Assembly: GCA_027460465.1 (NCBI GenBank)
Contig: JAPZAV010000171.1
Location: 1-38,013 of the forward strand
Source: Candidatus Methanoperedens sp.
GTDB lineage: Archaea > Halobacteriota > Methanosarcinia > Methanosarcinales > Methanoperedenaceae
DNA length: 38,013 nt
Direction: 5' to 3'
Shown here: positions 8,674 through 17,435 of the stretch, piece by piece
How the letters are laid out: every line of letters begins with the position of its first letter
How positions within the stretch are numbered: position 1 is the stretch's first letter
Notes under the pieces: generated by a model
Database searches by the model: none
What the model saw: only the letters and a program-made list of their open reading frames with translations
What the model was told of the DNA's origin: nothing
Made by a program: the position numbers and the translations under genes

Positions 8674-10452
8674 ATGGACGCCCCATCTATAATCGCAGAG
8701 ATGAAAACCGGAACAAAAAAGTTGAATAACCCAGCGGCAGAGGCAGAGAATGATGGAAAGCATTTTGATGATAGAGACGCCAGACTGCACTCGGTCAATG
8801 CATCGCTCCGCCTTGAAATCAGGAATCTCAGAAAACTGGAAGAAGAGCTGAAAAGTTCAGAAGAGAGGTTCAGGATCCTGTTCGAATACGCACCTGATGC
8901 GTATTATTTGAGCGACATGAAAGGGATATTTTACGACGGCAACCGTGCAGCTGAGGAAATGATAGGTTGTAAGAGGGAGGAATTGATCGGAAAGAGCTTT
9001 TTAAAACTGAATCTGATCGCCCCGGCATACTACCACAAAGCTGCTCCGCTCCTTGCTAAAAATGCCCTGGGTCTGCCCACAGGACCTGACGAATTTGTTC
9101 TAAATAGAAAAGATGGCACTTCGATCGTGATAGAGGTCAGGACATTCCCTGTAAAGATCAGCGGTAAGCATCTGGTTCTCGGGATCGCACGCGACATCAC
9201 AGAGCGCAAAAGGGCAGAAGAGGCGCTTAAAAAAGCTAATGATGAACTGGAAGAGCGGGTTGAGATGAGAACCATCGAGCTGCGCATGACCAATGAGTCG
9301 CTCAACCATGAGATCGCAGAGCGAAAGGCAGCAGAAGAGAAGTTGCGATTGTTCCGCAACCTGATAGATCAATCCAGCGATGCTGTTTTTGTCAATGATC
9401 CTGAATCCGGGCGTATCCTGGACGCCAACAGCAGAGCATGCCGTAATCTGGGATACTCATATGAGGAGCTGCTCAATATGAAGGCTCTGGATATTGAAGC
9501 AGATATACCTGACAATTTTTCATGGGAAGGATACCTCAGGGAGGTTAAAGAGAAGGGTCATATGATAGTAGAACGCAGGTATAAAAGAAAGGATGGTGCC
9601 GCGTTTGCTGTGGAGGTGAATGTGAACTACATAACTCTTGAGAAGAACAGCTACATGCTGGCAGTGGTGCGTGACCTGGCAGAGCGGAAGGTCGCTGAGA
9701 ATCTGCGCATTGAGAACGAGCGCCTTGCTTATGTAAACCAGGCAAAAAGCGAGTTCCTTGCCAATATGAGCCATGAGCTGAGGACACCTCTGAACTCGAT
9801 CATCGGCTTTTCTGATCTTCTGATAAAAAAGATTCCAGGGGAACTGAACGCGAAACAGGAGCATTTCATAGATAACATCCTTAAGAGCAGCAGGCATCTA
9901 CTTTTCCTTATCAACGATATCCTTGACCTGAGCAAGGTCGAAGCGGGAAAAATCGAACTGATCATCGAGAGAATCCCGGTTACTGAAACGATAGAAGAGA
10001 CCCTCAGTCTGATCAAAGAAAGAGCAATCAGGCATAATGTATCAATTAAGAAAGAATATGATCCAGCGCTGGATTACATTGAAGCTGACAGGCAGAGGGT
10101 CAAACAGATACTGTTGAACCTGCTCAGCAATGCAGTGAAGTTCAGCGAAAAAGAGGGGGGTATTGTGACAATAAGAACGAAAAGAGAAGGAGAAATGATG
10201 CAGATTTCGGTGTCTGATACAGGCATAGGTATCAGAGAAGAAAATCTGGGCAAGCTGTTCAGGGAGTTTGAGCAGCTTGACTCAGGGGTGGGAAGAAAAT
10301 ACGGAGGTACGGGGCTTGGTCTTGCGATCACAAAGAAACTGGTGGAACTGCACGGAGGTAAGATCCGGGCAGAGAGCAGGTATGGTGAGGGTACCACCTT
10401 TACTTTCTCGCTCCCGCTGAAATCTGATTATTGCAATCCTGGAAGTTCTTAG
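8674..10452 (+). CDS. PAS-PAS sensor histidine kinase (orphan)
   Basis: A 592-residue soluble sensor kinase. An N-terminal helix leads into PAS 1 (about 60-180), a coiled coil (about 180-225, ending ERKAAEEKLRLFRN), PAS 2 (about 225-345), HisKA with the H box FLANMSHELRTPLN (phospho-accepting His367), and a HATPase domain with N box QILLNLLSNAVKFS, G1 DTGIGI and G2 GGTGLGLAITKKL. There is no transmembrane segment, so it senses a cytoplasmic signal. No response regulator or receiver domain lies nearby, so its partner is encoded elsewhere. AGGT sits just before the ATG. The family call is certain; signal and output are unknown. Confidence 0.95.
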   Translation: MDAPSIIAEMKTGTKKLNNPAAEAENDGKHFDDRDARLHSVNASLRLEIRNLRKLEEELKSSEERFRILFEYAPDAYYLSDMKGIFYDGNRAAEEMIGCKREELIGKSFLKLNLIAPAYYHKAAPLLAKNALGLPTGPDEFVLNRKDGTSIVIEVRTFPVKISGKHLVLGIARDITERKRAEEALKKANDELEERVEMRTIELRMTNESLNHEIAERKAAEEKLRLFRNLIDQSSDAVFVNDPESGRILDANSRACRNLGYSYEELLNMKALDIEADIPDNFSWEGYLREVKEKGHMIVERRYKRKDGAAFAVEVNVNYITLEKNSYMLAVVRDLAERKVAENLRIENERLAYVNQAKSEFLANMSHELRTPLNSIIGFSDLLIKKIPGELNAKQEHFIDNILKSSRHLLFLINDILDLSKVEAGKIELIIERIPVTETIEETLSLIKERAIRHNVSIKKEYDPALDYIEADRQRVKQILLNLLSNAVKFSEKEGGIVTIRTKREGEMMQISVSDTGIGIREENLGKLFREFEQLDSGVGRKYGGTGLGLAITKKLVELHGGKIRAESRYGEGTTFTFSLPLKSDYCNPGSS

Positions 10453-10560
10453 ATTTCATTGATATTTGATGTTTGTGCATAGAAAATTATAGATACCAAA
10501 CAAGAATATATATCTATAGTCAGAGTCTTATGCAATCATAAGTGATTATAGAAAGTAACA

Positions 10561-10632
10561 AACCGCGGATGAACACAGATGAACGCGGATTTGGTGCTAC
10601 GCATCTGTGTTTATCCGCGTTCATCTGCGGTT
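10561..10632. repeat. Imperfect 30-bp inverted repeat of the 'GCGGATGAACACAGATG' type
   Basis: Left arm 10561-10590 (begins AACCGCGGATGAACACAG) and right arm 10603-10632 (ends TTCATCTGCGGTT) form an imperfect 30-bp stem around a 12-nt loop; most mismatches are transitions tolerated as G-U pairs. Arms built from GCGGAT-GAACACAGAT words are typical of dispersed intergenic hairpin repeats seen in many archaeal and bacterial genomes. It sits between the kinase stop and the HicB gene. Confidence 0.75.
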
Positions 10633-10680
10633 AATATTACGGAAATTTAAAAATCATGCTATAATATACCACTTGACATT

Positions 10681-10878
10681 ATGAAATATAGAGTTTTAAT
10701 AGAGCAGGATGAAGACGGAATCTTCATAGCTTATGTTCCTGAATTGCCTGGCTGCATCTCTCAAGGAAAAACAAGAGATGAAGCAATAAATAATATAAAG
10801 GATGCTGTTCTCGGCTATTTGATTAGTCTAAAAAAACATGACGAGCCTATACCACCTTCCATAATGGAACTTTTGTAG
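10681..10878 (+). CDS. hicB: HicB-family antitoxin-like protein (solitary)
   Basis: A 65-residue protein with the HicB core: KYRVLIEQDEDGIFIAYVPELPGCISQGKTRDEA, then a helix ending AVLGYLISL. In type II systems HicB neutralises the small dsRBD-fold RNase HicA. Here only the partial RNase-H-like core is present, with no C-terminal DNA-binding domain, and no HicA-like frame lies on either side: upstream is a repeat, downstream is convergent trpS 7 bp away. It may be an orphan antitoxin, or its partner may be elsewhere. Confidence 0.85.
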   Translation: MKYRVLIEQDEDGIFIAYVPELPGCISQGKTRDEAINNIKDAVLGYLISLKKHDEPIPPSIMELL

Positions 10879-10885
10879 TGCAGAT

Positions 10886-12169
10886 TCATATCCCGAACTC
10901 GCCCAGCCTTTCCCTTGCAAGCTCCATCTTTTCCTGGTGCCCTTTCAGGAACTCCTTCATCCTCTCTGCTGCGTGCTTCTTGCATACACCGCAAACGCGC
11001 GTACCTCCCACGCAGTCCTTATAGACCTCCATAAGCTCGCTGTCGTCCTCTATCAGGTGGAAGAGCAGCAGCTCGTACACGCTGCATTTCTCTGGTTCTC
11101 CGCCCTTTTCTTTTTGCTCCTCTATGGTCACCCTCCCTCCTGTTATTGCGCGCATTACCTTCTTTGCTCCTTCTTCAGGTTTGTCCGAGAGTGCGATGAA
11201 GCTCTCCTGGACGCTGCTTGACATCTTCCCGCCCTGCAACCCTGTCATGAACTTGTGGTACGTCGAGGCAGGGGGCATGAAAGCATAACCTCCATATCTC
11301 AATTCCACATCCCGTACCACGGCTTCGACCTCCTCAGAACTCAGCGCAAAAACATCCACATGTTCTTCATAGAGTTTTCCCCCGGTACGCTTTGCGATCT
11401 CTTTGAGTGCTTCCTTTGGCGCAGCCTTGCCGCGCACGCTTATGTAGGACTTATCATTTCCAGGCCGCTTTTCAATTATGAACATGTTCACCTTGTACGC
11501 AAGACCGCGCGTCAGTCTGATATGAGGGTCCTGGTCTGCACCCACAGGAATAACCACGGGTTTCGGTCCTCTGAACTCCTTTAACTGCGGCTGCAGTATG
11601 TCAGCGCTCTGCGTCAGTGCGCTTACCATGTGTGCGATATTGGTCTCGCCTGAAAAACCATATATGGCAGAGAGTTCTGAAAAATTGGCTTTCACACCCA
11701 GCTCGAAGGCAAGGTCTCTCACATGATCTGATTTTGACTGGAAATATACATGCGCTCCTGGCTCAAGACCGAGTGCGATCGCGCTCAGGATATATTCATT
11801 TATCCCGAGTTCCCTGCACTTCTCCCAGCTTATATTCCTGACAGCATGCGCTTCCATATCTGCGATCGCCAGAAATGCATCCCCGCCCTGCTGCTGGTGC
11901 CATATGATCATTTCCATGACCATTTTATGCCCCAGGTGCGCTTTTCCAGAAGGCATGAACCCGCTCATCGCCGCAAAAGGCTTTCCTGTGATCATGGCAT
12001 CGAGCACTGAATCGTAGCTCCTGTGCCCGAAAATAATGTGCCTGCGCATGTACCTGTGAGGATTCTTTATGTTCCCGAGAAGCTCATCGAACCTTGATAT
12101 GCCGAACTCATCAAAGAGTTTTGTGTAGTTGTCTATTTTGACTGCACCCCAGGGATCGAGTGTGTTCAT
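10886..12169 (-). CDS. trpS: Tryptophanyl-tRNA synthetase, Fe-S-type cysteine motif
   Basis: A 427-residue class I synthetase that charges tRNA-Trp. [11 protein letters not shown] is the HIGH-type signature, [13 protein letters not shown] contacts ATP/Trp, and GGKMSSS is the KMSKS loop. The N-terminal extension ([14 protein letters not shown]) is typical of archaeal/eukaryotic TrpRS. In the anticodon-binding domain Cys362, Cys386, Cys393 and Cys396 give C-x23-C-x6-C-x2-C. This nearly matches the C-x22-C-x6-C-x2-C pattern that binds a [4Fe-4S] cluster in Thermotoga maritima TrpRS, so cluster binding is likely here (inference). A small inverted repeat lies immediately upstream of the start. Confidence 0.97.
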   Translation of the reverse strand: MNTLDPWGAVKIDNYTKLFDEFGISRFDELLGNIKNPHRYMRRHIIFGHRSYDSVLDAMITGKPFAAMSGFMPSGKAHLGHKMVMEMIIWHQQQGGDAFLAIADMEAHAVRNISWEKCRELGINEYILSAIALGLEPGAHVYFQSKSDHVRDLAFELGVKANFSELSAIYGFSGETNIAHMVSALTQSADILQPQLKEFRGPKPVVIPVGADQDPHIRLTRGLAYKVNMFIIEKRPGNDKSYISVRGKAAPKEALKEIAKRTGGKLYEEHVDVFALSSEEVEAVVRDVELRYGGYAFMPPASTYHKFMTGLQGGKMSSSVQESFIALSDKPEEGAKKVMRAITGGRVTIEEQKEKGGEPEKCSVYELLLFHLIEDDSELMEVYKDCVGGTRVCGVCKKHAAERMKEFLKGHQEKMELARERLGEFGI

Positions 12170-12175
12170 AAAGTC

Positions 12176-12193
12176 TCTAAAAATGCTTTTAGA
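12176..12193 (-). promoter_or_regulatory. 7-bp inverted repeat just upstream of trpS
   Basis: On the minus strand TCTAAAA-GCAT-TTTTAGA can form a small AT-rich hairpin ending 6 nt before the trpS ATG. It may be an operator half-site pair or an mRNA hairpin near the ribosome-binding region. AT-rich palindromes also occur by chance, so this is weak evidence. Confidence 0.25.
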
Positions 12194-12323
12194 TATGTAA
12201 AGGTTATGTTGAGATCATACAATAAGTACCTTGCAACATTGAAACAAAATAGAAAAACATAAAGCCAGAAGCTGCTATTACGTTTAACAAAAAACGATCT
12301 GATATTAAAACGGAGATTGAAAC

Positions 12324-12953
12324 ATGGGTTTTAAAGAATGGATTATTCCCCAGGATAAGCACTTTTTTAACATGCTTGAGAACGAGTCGCAGAACGTGCT
12401 GGACGGCTCGGTCGCATTCATTGACATGCTCAACAATTATGAGAACATAAAACAAAAACAGCAGAAGATAAAGGATATTGAACACCAGGGTGATGACTTT
12501 GTTCATGAGATCTTTGAAGAGCTCAACAAGACCTTCATAACCCCGATAGATCACGAGGATATCTCAGCGCTTGCGTCCGCGTTCGATGATGTGCTGGATT
12601 ATATAGATGGTGCTGCGACACGTTTTGTATTATATGAAATCGAAAAGCCTGAAATCAACATGATAAAGCTTGCAGAGGTGCTCGTGAAGCAGACAAGTGA
12701 ATTAAATATTGCACTTTCTGGATTGCGCAACATCAAGAATCCAAAAGAGATAGAAAAAAAATGTATCGAGGTCAACAGGCTTGAGAATGTTGCAGATGAT
12801 ATCTATAAGACCTCTGTAGCTGAGCTATTTAAGCGAAAAGATGCGATAGAGATAATGAAACTGAAAGAAGTGTATGAGCGCATCGAATTTGCAACGGATA
12901 AGTGTGAAGATGCAGCGAACATCATAAGCGACATCGTTGTAAAAAACAGCTGA
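12324..12953 (+). CDS. DUF47/PhoU-like regulator of phosphate transport
   Basis: A 209-residue all-helical protein of the DUF47 (PhoU-like, Pit accessory) family. It has the typical order: N-terminal FFNMLENESQNVLDG, then KIKDIEHQGDDFVHEI, then TPIDHEDISALASAFDDVLDYIDG, whose acidic residues form metal-binding patches in the PhoU fold. A good Shine-Dalgarno (GGAG) precedes the ATG. The stop codon overlaps the Shine-Dalgarno of the phosphate permease 9 bp downstream, so the two are one translational unit. It probably gates or regulates that permease. Confidence 0.92.
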   Translation: MGFKEWIIPQDKHFFNMLENESQNVLDGSVAFIDMLNNYENIKQKQQKIKDIEHQGDDFVHEIFEELNKTFITPIDHEDISALASAFDDVLDYIDGAATRFVLYEIEKPEINMIKLAEVLVKQTSELNIALSGLRNIKNPKEIEKKCIEVNRLENVADDIYKTSVAELFKRKDAIEIMKLKEVYERIEFATDKCEDAANIISDIVVKNS

Positions 12954-12961
12954 GGAGAATT

Positions 12962-13966
12962 GTGTTAGATTATTTTGTCATTATCACAATTATACTCGCC
13001 CTTCTTTTTGATTTCATCAACGGATTCCATGATTCAGCAAACGCAATCGCAACCGTTGTTGCAACAAAAGTGCTGTCTCCTTTAAAAGCAGTCACGATGG
13101 CTGCGATTTTCAATCTTATAGGGCCGCTCGTTTTTGGGACAGCGATCGCGACTATGATCGGGAAAGGCATTATTGACATCGAGATCGTCAACGTGAATCT
13201 GATCTTTGCGACACTTACAGGTGCGGTGCTCTGGGACCTGATCACATGGTATCTGGGACTTCCCACATCCAGCAGTCATGCGCTCGTGGGAGGGCTAATA
13301 GGGGCAGGGATAGCTGCTGCTGGTACTGGTTCTGTCCATGCTTCAGGGGTTGAGAAGATCGTGCTGTTCATGGTGGTCTCACCGATCATCGGTCTGGTCA
13401 TAGGATTTTTATTCGCCCTTTTAATAATGAGGACTTTCAGGAAATACCATCCCTCCAGAATCAATAAATATTTCCGCAGACTGCAGCTATTTTCCTCAGC
13501 GTTCTATTCTCTTACTCATGGTACCAATGATGCACAGAAGACAATGGGGATCATTGCCCTGCTTCTTGTCGCAGAGGGCATATCGGTTCCAGTGAGTGAA
13601 GCATCGCTCCCTATCCCTTTATGGGTTATCGTTTCTTGTGCTGCAGCCATCGGTCTTGGCACGTTCTTTGGCGGCTGGAGGATCGTGAAAACAATGGCGC
13701 AGAGAGTAACACGTCTTCGTCCATACCAGGGTTTCTCCGCTGAAACCTCAAGCGGCATTGTACTTGCCCTGATGGCTCACTGGGGAATACCCGTCAGCAC
13801 AACGCATGTGATATCTTCCTCCATAATGGGCGTCGGAGCCACTGTCAAGCTCTCTGCGGTGAGGTGGGGCATAGCCCGCAAGATTGTGGGTGCGTGGATA
13901 CTCACCATACCAATGGCAGCCCTCATTTCTGCATTTGCTTTTTGGATAATAGAAGCTGTACTTTGA
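12962..13966 (+). CDS. pit: PiT-family low-affinity phosphate permease
   Basis: A 334-residue membrane transporter that imports inorganic phosphate with H+ or Na+. Both PiT signature repeats are visible: FDFINGFHDSANAIATVVATKVL at the N terminus and FSSAFYSLTHGTNDAQKTMGIIAL in the middle. Each is followed by a serine/threonine-rich element (LPTSSSHALVGGLIGAG and IPVSTTHVISSSIMGVG), showing the internal duplication. The start is GTG at 12962 with GAGGAG just upstream, overlapping the stop of the DUF47 gene. Confidence 0.96.
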   Translation: MLDYFVIITIILALLFDFINGFHDSANAIATVVATKVLSPLKAVTMAAIFNLIGPLVFGTAIATMIGKGIIDIEIVNVNLIFATLTGAVLWDLITWYLGLPTSSSHALVGGLIGAGIAAAGTGSVHASGVEKIVLFMVVSPIIGLVIGFLFALLIMRTFRKYHPSRINKYFRRLQLFSSAFYSLTHGTNDAQKTMGIIALLLVAEGISVPVSEASLPIPLWVIVSCAAAIGLGTFFGGWRIVKTMAQRVTRLRPYQGFSAETSSGIVLALMAHWGIPVSTTHVISSSIMGVGATVKLSAVRWGIARKIVGAWILTIPMAALISAFAFWIIEAVL

Positions 13967-14009
13967 TTTCTGGAAAGTATTATTAGTTCAAAAAGATAAC
14001 AGGAACATA

Positions 14010-14303
14010 ATGCTGAAGGAAAAAACAAAACTTGTCATCTGGCCTGTTTATCTGGATGCAACAAAATCAAGGGCTGAAGGAAGGATACTCTCATTGAAGG
14101 AGGCTGTGAAGTCACCTGTGCTGAAAGAAATAGAAAGAGCAGCCCAGGAATTGAGCCTTGCACCTGTGGTCGAAGCTGATAAGGCATATCCGAAATCCTG
14201 GTGGGCAGTCAGCGGCAGGGTGCTCGTGGACAGAAAAGCTCCAAAATCGGTGATAGCAAAACAGATAGCCCAGAAAATCAATAGAATTCGTGAGAAAAAA
14301 TGA
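14010..14303 (+). CDS. srp19: Signal recognition particle 19 kDa protein
   Basis: A 97-residue SRP19, which binds the 7S RNA helices 6 and 8 and allows SRP54 to assemble for co-translational membrane targeting. VIWPVYLDATKSRAEGRIL is the classic RNA-binding N terminus, and ADKAYPKSWWAVSGRVLVD carries the second conserved block. The length is normal for archaea. AGGAACATA precedes the ATG. The stop overlaps the start of the PHP gene (ATGA), so the pair is translationally coupled. Confidence 0.96.
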   Translation: MLKEKTKLVIWPVYLDATKSRAEGRILSLKEAVKSPVLKEIERAAQELSLAPVVEADKAYPKSWWAVSGRVLVDRKAPKSVIAKQIAQKINRIREKK

Positions 14304-14947
14304 TAGATCTTCATACGCATTCCACGTTCAGTGATGGCGAGCTTATACCGAGTGAACTCGTGCGCCGCGCTGTTGTGCACGGGTATAAAGCAGTGGCCAT
14401 AACAGATCATGTTGATTTCACCAATATCGAGCACATATTGTCGTGCATGAGGAATGCTAAATCATTAGAGGATGATTATGATATCAGGATTCTCACAGGT
14501 GTGGAATTGACCCATATCCCGCCCGGGAAAATGCAATCCCTTATTGAGAAAGCAAGGCACCTGGGCGCTGAGATCATAGTGGTGCACGGCGAGACCACAG
14601 TTGAACCGGTTCCAGAGGGCACAAACCACACGGCTGTGTCGCTTGACGTCGATATCCTGGCGCATCCAGGTCTTATTTCTGTGGAAGATGCCGAGCTTGC
14701 AAGAGAGAATGGAGTATGCCTTGAAATAACATCGCGTAACGGGCATAATCGCACCAACGGTCATGTTGCAAGGATGGGGAGAGAAACCGGTGCAGGACTG
14801 ACCGTGAATACAGATGCACATGCACCCTGGGATCTGATCACGGATGATGTGGCCTTTAAGATCGCTCTTGGAGCGGGGCTTGATGAAAAGGGCGCCAGAA
14901 AAGCTACGGTCTCGCAACCTTTAAATATAATAAACTCCATTTTATAA
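14300..14947 (+). CDS. PHP-domain phosphoesterase (histidinol-phosphatase-like)
   Basis: A 215-residue stand-alone PHP metallophosphoesterase. The metal ligands appear in order: IDLHTHSTFSDGE (His5, His7, Asp12), AITDHVD, VHGETT, LAHPGLIS, EITSRNGH and VNTDAHAPWD. This archaeal group is annotated as histidinol-phosphatase-like or as PHP phosphatases of unknown substrate; histidine biosynthesis is not established here. It is coupled to srp19 by a 4-bp overlap. No polymerase X or other extra domain is present. Confidence 0.9.
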   Translation: MIDLHTHSTFSDGELIPSELVRRAVVHGYKAVAITDHVDFTNIEHILSCMRNAKSLEDDYDIRILTGVELTHIPPGKMQSLIEKARHLGAEIIVVHGETTVEPVPEGTNHTAVSLDVDILAHPGLISVEDAELARENGVCLEITSRNGHNRTNGHVARMGRETGAGLTVNTDAHAPWDLITDDVAFKIALGAGLDEKGARKATVSQPLNIINSIL

Positions 14948-14960
14948 GTCCATTGCGAAA

Positions 14961-14990
14961 AGTATATATACAAATTAAATACTTATATGA
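14961..14990 (+). promoter_or_regulatory. TATA-box promoter region for gar1-tfb
   Basis: Two TATA-like elements (AGTATATATAC at 14961-14971 and ACTTATATGA at 14981-14990) lie 22-50 bp upstream of the gar1 start. The first gives room for a short leader containing the AAGAGG Shine-Dalgarno at 14999-15004. Confidence 0.55.
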
Positions 14991-15011
14991 TACCTCCTAA
15001 GAGGCAAATAT

Positions 15012-15257
15012 TTGAAAAGACTGGGAACTGTTCTACATATCATTGATAATATGCTGATAGTCCGTTCTGATAAAACGCTGGAAAAGGGTGTTTCATTCGA
15101 AGACTCCACAGTGATCACAAAAAAAATGAAAAGGATCGGGAAGGTCAAAGAGCTTTTCGGTCCTGTCAACAGCCCATACTTTTCTATCAAGATATTCAAA
15201 GAAGTCCAGAAATCAGAGATCAGGAATCTGAAAAACGAGAGATTATATTTGCAGTAA
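15012..15257 (+). CDS. gar1: H/ACA snoRNP protein Gar1
   Basis: An 81-residue Gar1 homologue, the small beta-barrel subunit that binds Cbf5 and helps substrate turnover in RNA-guided pseudouridylation. Features are GTVLHIIDNMLIVRS, then KKMKRIGKVKELFGPVNSPYFSIKI, the Gar1 core with the conserved GKVxExFGPV block. The start is TTG at 15012 with an AAGAGG Shine-Dalgarno seven bases upstream; no ATG lies in a sensible place. The gar1-tfb order is a widely conserved archaeal pair. Confidence 0.9.
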   Translation: MKRLGTVLHIIDNMLIVRSDKTLEKGVSFEDSTVITKKMKRIGKVKELFGPVNSPYFSIKIFKEVQKSEIRNLKNERLYLQ

Positions 15258-15268
15258 CAGGTGAATAA

Positions 15269-16282
15269 ATGCAAGAAGTTGAAAAAGTTAAAGAAGTCGA
15301 GAAGACAGAACGTGAAAAAATTAGAGAAGATATAAAGCTCAGGAAGGAAAAACAAAAACTCGGAGCGTTTGAAAAGGCTACTGTAGAGTGCCCTGAATGC
15401 GGAAGCCATACGCTTGTCCATGATTATGAAAGGGCAGAACTGGTCTGCAATGAGTGCGGACTGGTTGTGGATGCAGATTTCATAGATCAGGGACCTGAAT
15501 GGAGGGCATTTGACCACGACCAGAGGATGAAGCGCTCAAGGGTGGGCGCACCGATGACCTATACGATCCACGATAAAGGACTCTCCACAATGATAGACTG
15601 GCGGAACCGTGATTCATACGGAAAATCAATCTCATCAAAGAGCAGGGCGCAGCTCTACCGCCTGAGAAAATGGCAGCGCCGCATCCGTGTAAGCAATGCC
15701 ACTGAAAGGAATCTGGCGTTTGCTCTGTCAGAACTGGACAGGATGGCATCAGCGCTTGGTCTATCCAGGAATGTCAGGGAAACTGCAGCTGTTGTCTATC
15801 GCAAGGCTGTTGAAAAGAACCTGATCAGAGGAAGGAGCATCGAGGGCGTGGCTGCTGCAGCGCTGTATGCTGCATGCAGACAGTGCAATGTCCCAAGAAC
15901 CCTGGATGAGATAGGTGAGGTCTCAAGAGTGAGCAGGAAAGAGATCGGAAGGACGTACAGATTCATCTCAAGGGAGCTTGGTCTGAAGCTCATACCCACA
16001 TCCCCGATTGATTACGTCCCGCGCTTCTGCTCGGGTCTGAACCTGCGCGGAGAGGTGCAGTCAAAGGCCGTGGAGATACTCAGGCAGGCTTCTGAGAAAG
16101 AACTCACAAGCGGCAGAGGTCCAACAGGTGTGGCTGCAGCAGCAATATACATCGCTTCCATCCTGTGCGGAGACAGGAGAACGCAGCGAGAAGTGGCTGA
16201 GGTCGCAGGTATAACTGAAGTGACCATAAGGAATCGTTACAAGGAACTGGCTGAAGAGCTGGATATAGAGATCATCCTTTAA
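15269..16282 (+). CDS. tfb: Transcription initiation factor B (TFB)
   Basis: A 337-residue TFIIB homologue that bridges TBP-TATA complexes to RNA polymerase. A 35-residue Lys/Glu-rich N-terminal extension is followed by the zinc ribbon (Cys41, Cys44, Cys60, Cys63: CPECG and CNECG), the B-reader/linker (GPEWRAFD, then [19 protein letters not shown]) and two cyclin-like repeats (about 135-230 and 235-335). The second repeat ends with the helix-turn-helix ([20 protein letters not shown]) that contacts the BRE. GGTGA eight bases before the ATG is a strong Shine-Dalgarno, and the gene follows gar1 by 11 bp. Confidence 0.97.
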   Translation: MQEVEKVKEVEKTEREKIREDIKLRKEKQKLGAFEKATVECPECGSHTLVHDYERAELVCNECGLVVDADFIDQGPEWRAFDHDQRMKRSRVGAPMTYTIHDKGLSTMIDWRNRDSYGKSISSKSRAQLYRLRKWQRRIRVSNATERNLAFALSELDRMASALGLSRNVRETAAVVYRKAVEKNLIRGRSIEGVAAAALYAACRQCNVPRTLDEIGEVSRVSRKEIGRTYRFISRELGLKLIPTSPIDYVPRFCSGLNLRGEVQSKAVEILRQASEKELTSGRGPTGVAAAAIYIASILCGDRRTQREVAEVAGITEVTIRNRYKELAEELDIEIIL

Positions 16283-16290
16283 AGGATCTG

Positions 16291-16315
16291 GGTTTCCCCC
16301 TGCACAGGGGGAGCC
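16291..16315. terminator. GC-rich hairpin between convergent tfb and M4 protease genes
   Basis: TCCCCCTG-CA-CAGGGGGA is a perfect 8-bp stem, extended by flanking GG/CC, in the 43-bp gap between the two convergent stops. A second short palindrome (ATCCTTTAAAGGAT, 16274-16287) overlaps the tfb stop. No long T-run follows, so a terminator role is inferred from position. Confidence 0.4.
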
Positions 16316-16325
16316 AGACCTGATT

Positions 16326-17435
16326 CTAACTCGGCAGTCCCACAGCCTTGAAAGCAGCCCTTATCTTTTGAGGCGAGCCTTTGGGCGCTTTATCTTCCTT
16401 GACGAGAAGACGTGCTGAGTCAACTATAACTTTGACCGCGTCATTGAAGTTCGCAGTGGGCCAGAGTTTCTTCAATGCAGCATACCAGATCATTCCTGCC
16501 TTATCTGTCTCGATCTCCTTTGCAGCAAGGTAGAACGCCTTGTTTGGAATTCCGCTGTTGGTATGCACGCCGTAGTTGTCACCAGAGCCGGTATAATAGT
16601 CCTTCATGTGACCTGGCTGCTGGTCCTTGCCCATGAGTTTGTTATCATAGGCTGTCCCGGGCTCCCTCATGGAGCGCAGCGCTTCCCCGTACAGTTCAGG
16701 TCCCATGATCTCATCTCCTATGAGCCAGTCCGCATTATCCGCGGTCTGCTTTTCAAAATGCTGCGTGATCACGCTCCCAAAAACATCTGAGAAATGCTCG
16801 TTCAGAGCCCCGGACTGACCTTTATAAACAAGATTCGCGGTCCACTGTGTAACGCCATGTGCCAGCTCATGCGCCACCACATCAAGTGACTTAGTAAAGT
16901 TGACGAAGATCTTGTCGTCCCCATCACCAAAGGTCATCTCATCTCCATCCCAGTAGGCATTCTGGTAATCTATTCCATTGTGAACATTCAGAATGAGATC
17001 CATGCTTGCATCGTCAATCGAGTTCCTGCCCAGCTCGTTTATGAAGTAGTCGCGAACCACGCCAGCGTAGTCATAAGCATTGTTAACAGCATCATCGCCT
17101 GTTGCAGAACCATCTTCACTTCTGACCAGTTTAACCCGCTGTTTCCACAGATTTTTGCAATCATACACTTTTCTGGCTGATGTCCCTGCTGCTTCAGTGG
17201 ATGTGAACTCAACCATGTCATTTACGCGAGTATCTCGCTTTTCGCGGCTCAGCTTGCTCTGCTGGATGCTATAAAGAGCTTCCTCCACTCCTTCTCTTGC
17301 CATGTTCTCAAGTATTTGCGGCGGAATAAACATGCAGTGGCATTTGTTAATATGCCTGCATGGTTTAACTGAACCTGAAGTTTTCACATGGCTGTTCTTC
17401 TCTGGATGAATTATCCTTTTTCTCAAATTATTCAT
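16326..17435 (-). CDS. M4 (thermolysin/protealysin-like) metallopeptidase
   Basis: A 369-residue zinc endopeptidase. VVAHELAHGVTQW gives ligands His189 and His193 with catalytic Glu190, GALNEHFSDVFG gives the third ligand Glu213, and NYGVHTNSGIPNKAFYLAA carries the catalytic His. The N terminus is a short (about 60-90 aa) propeptide beginning CHCMFIPPQILENMA, the PPxxL-type element of protealysin-like enzymes. There is no signal peptide, suggesting an intracellular protease activated by removing this propeptide. No emfourin-like inhibitor gene, often next to protealysins, is visible. It is divergent from the metacaspase gene, and both have an identical GTGAGGGAT leader. M4 enzymes are mainly bacterial, so transfer is possible. 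Confidence 0.92.
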   Translation of the reverse strand: MNNLRKRIIHPEKNSHVKTSGSVKPCRHINKCHCMFIPPQILENMAREGVEEALYSIQQSKLSREKRDTRVNDMVEFTSTEAAGTSARKVYDCKNLWKQRVKLVRSEDGSATGDDAVNNAYDYAGVVRDYFINELGRNSIDDASMDLILNVHNGIDYQNAYWDGDEMTFGDGDDKIFVNFTKSLDVVAHELAHGVTQWTANLVYKGQSGALNEHFSDVFGSVITQHFEKQTADNADWLIGDEIMGPELYGEALRSMREPGTAYDNKLMGKDQQPGHMKDYYTGSGDNYGVHTNSGIPNKAFYLAAKEIETDKAGMIWYAALKKLWPTANFNDAVKVIVDSARLLVKEDKAPKGSPQKIRAAFKAVGLPS

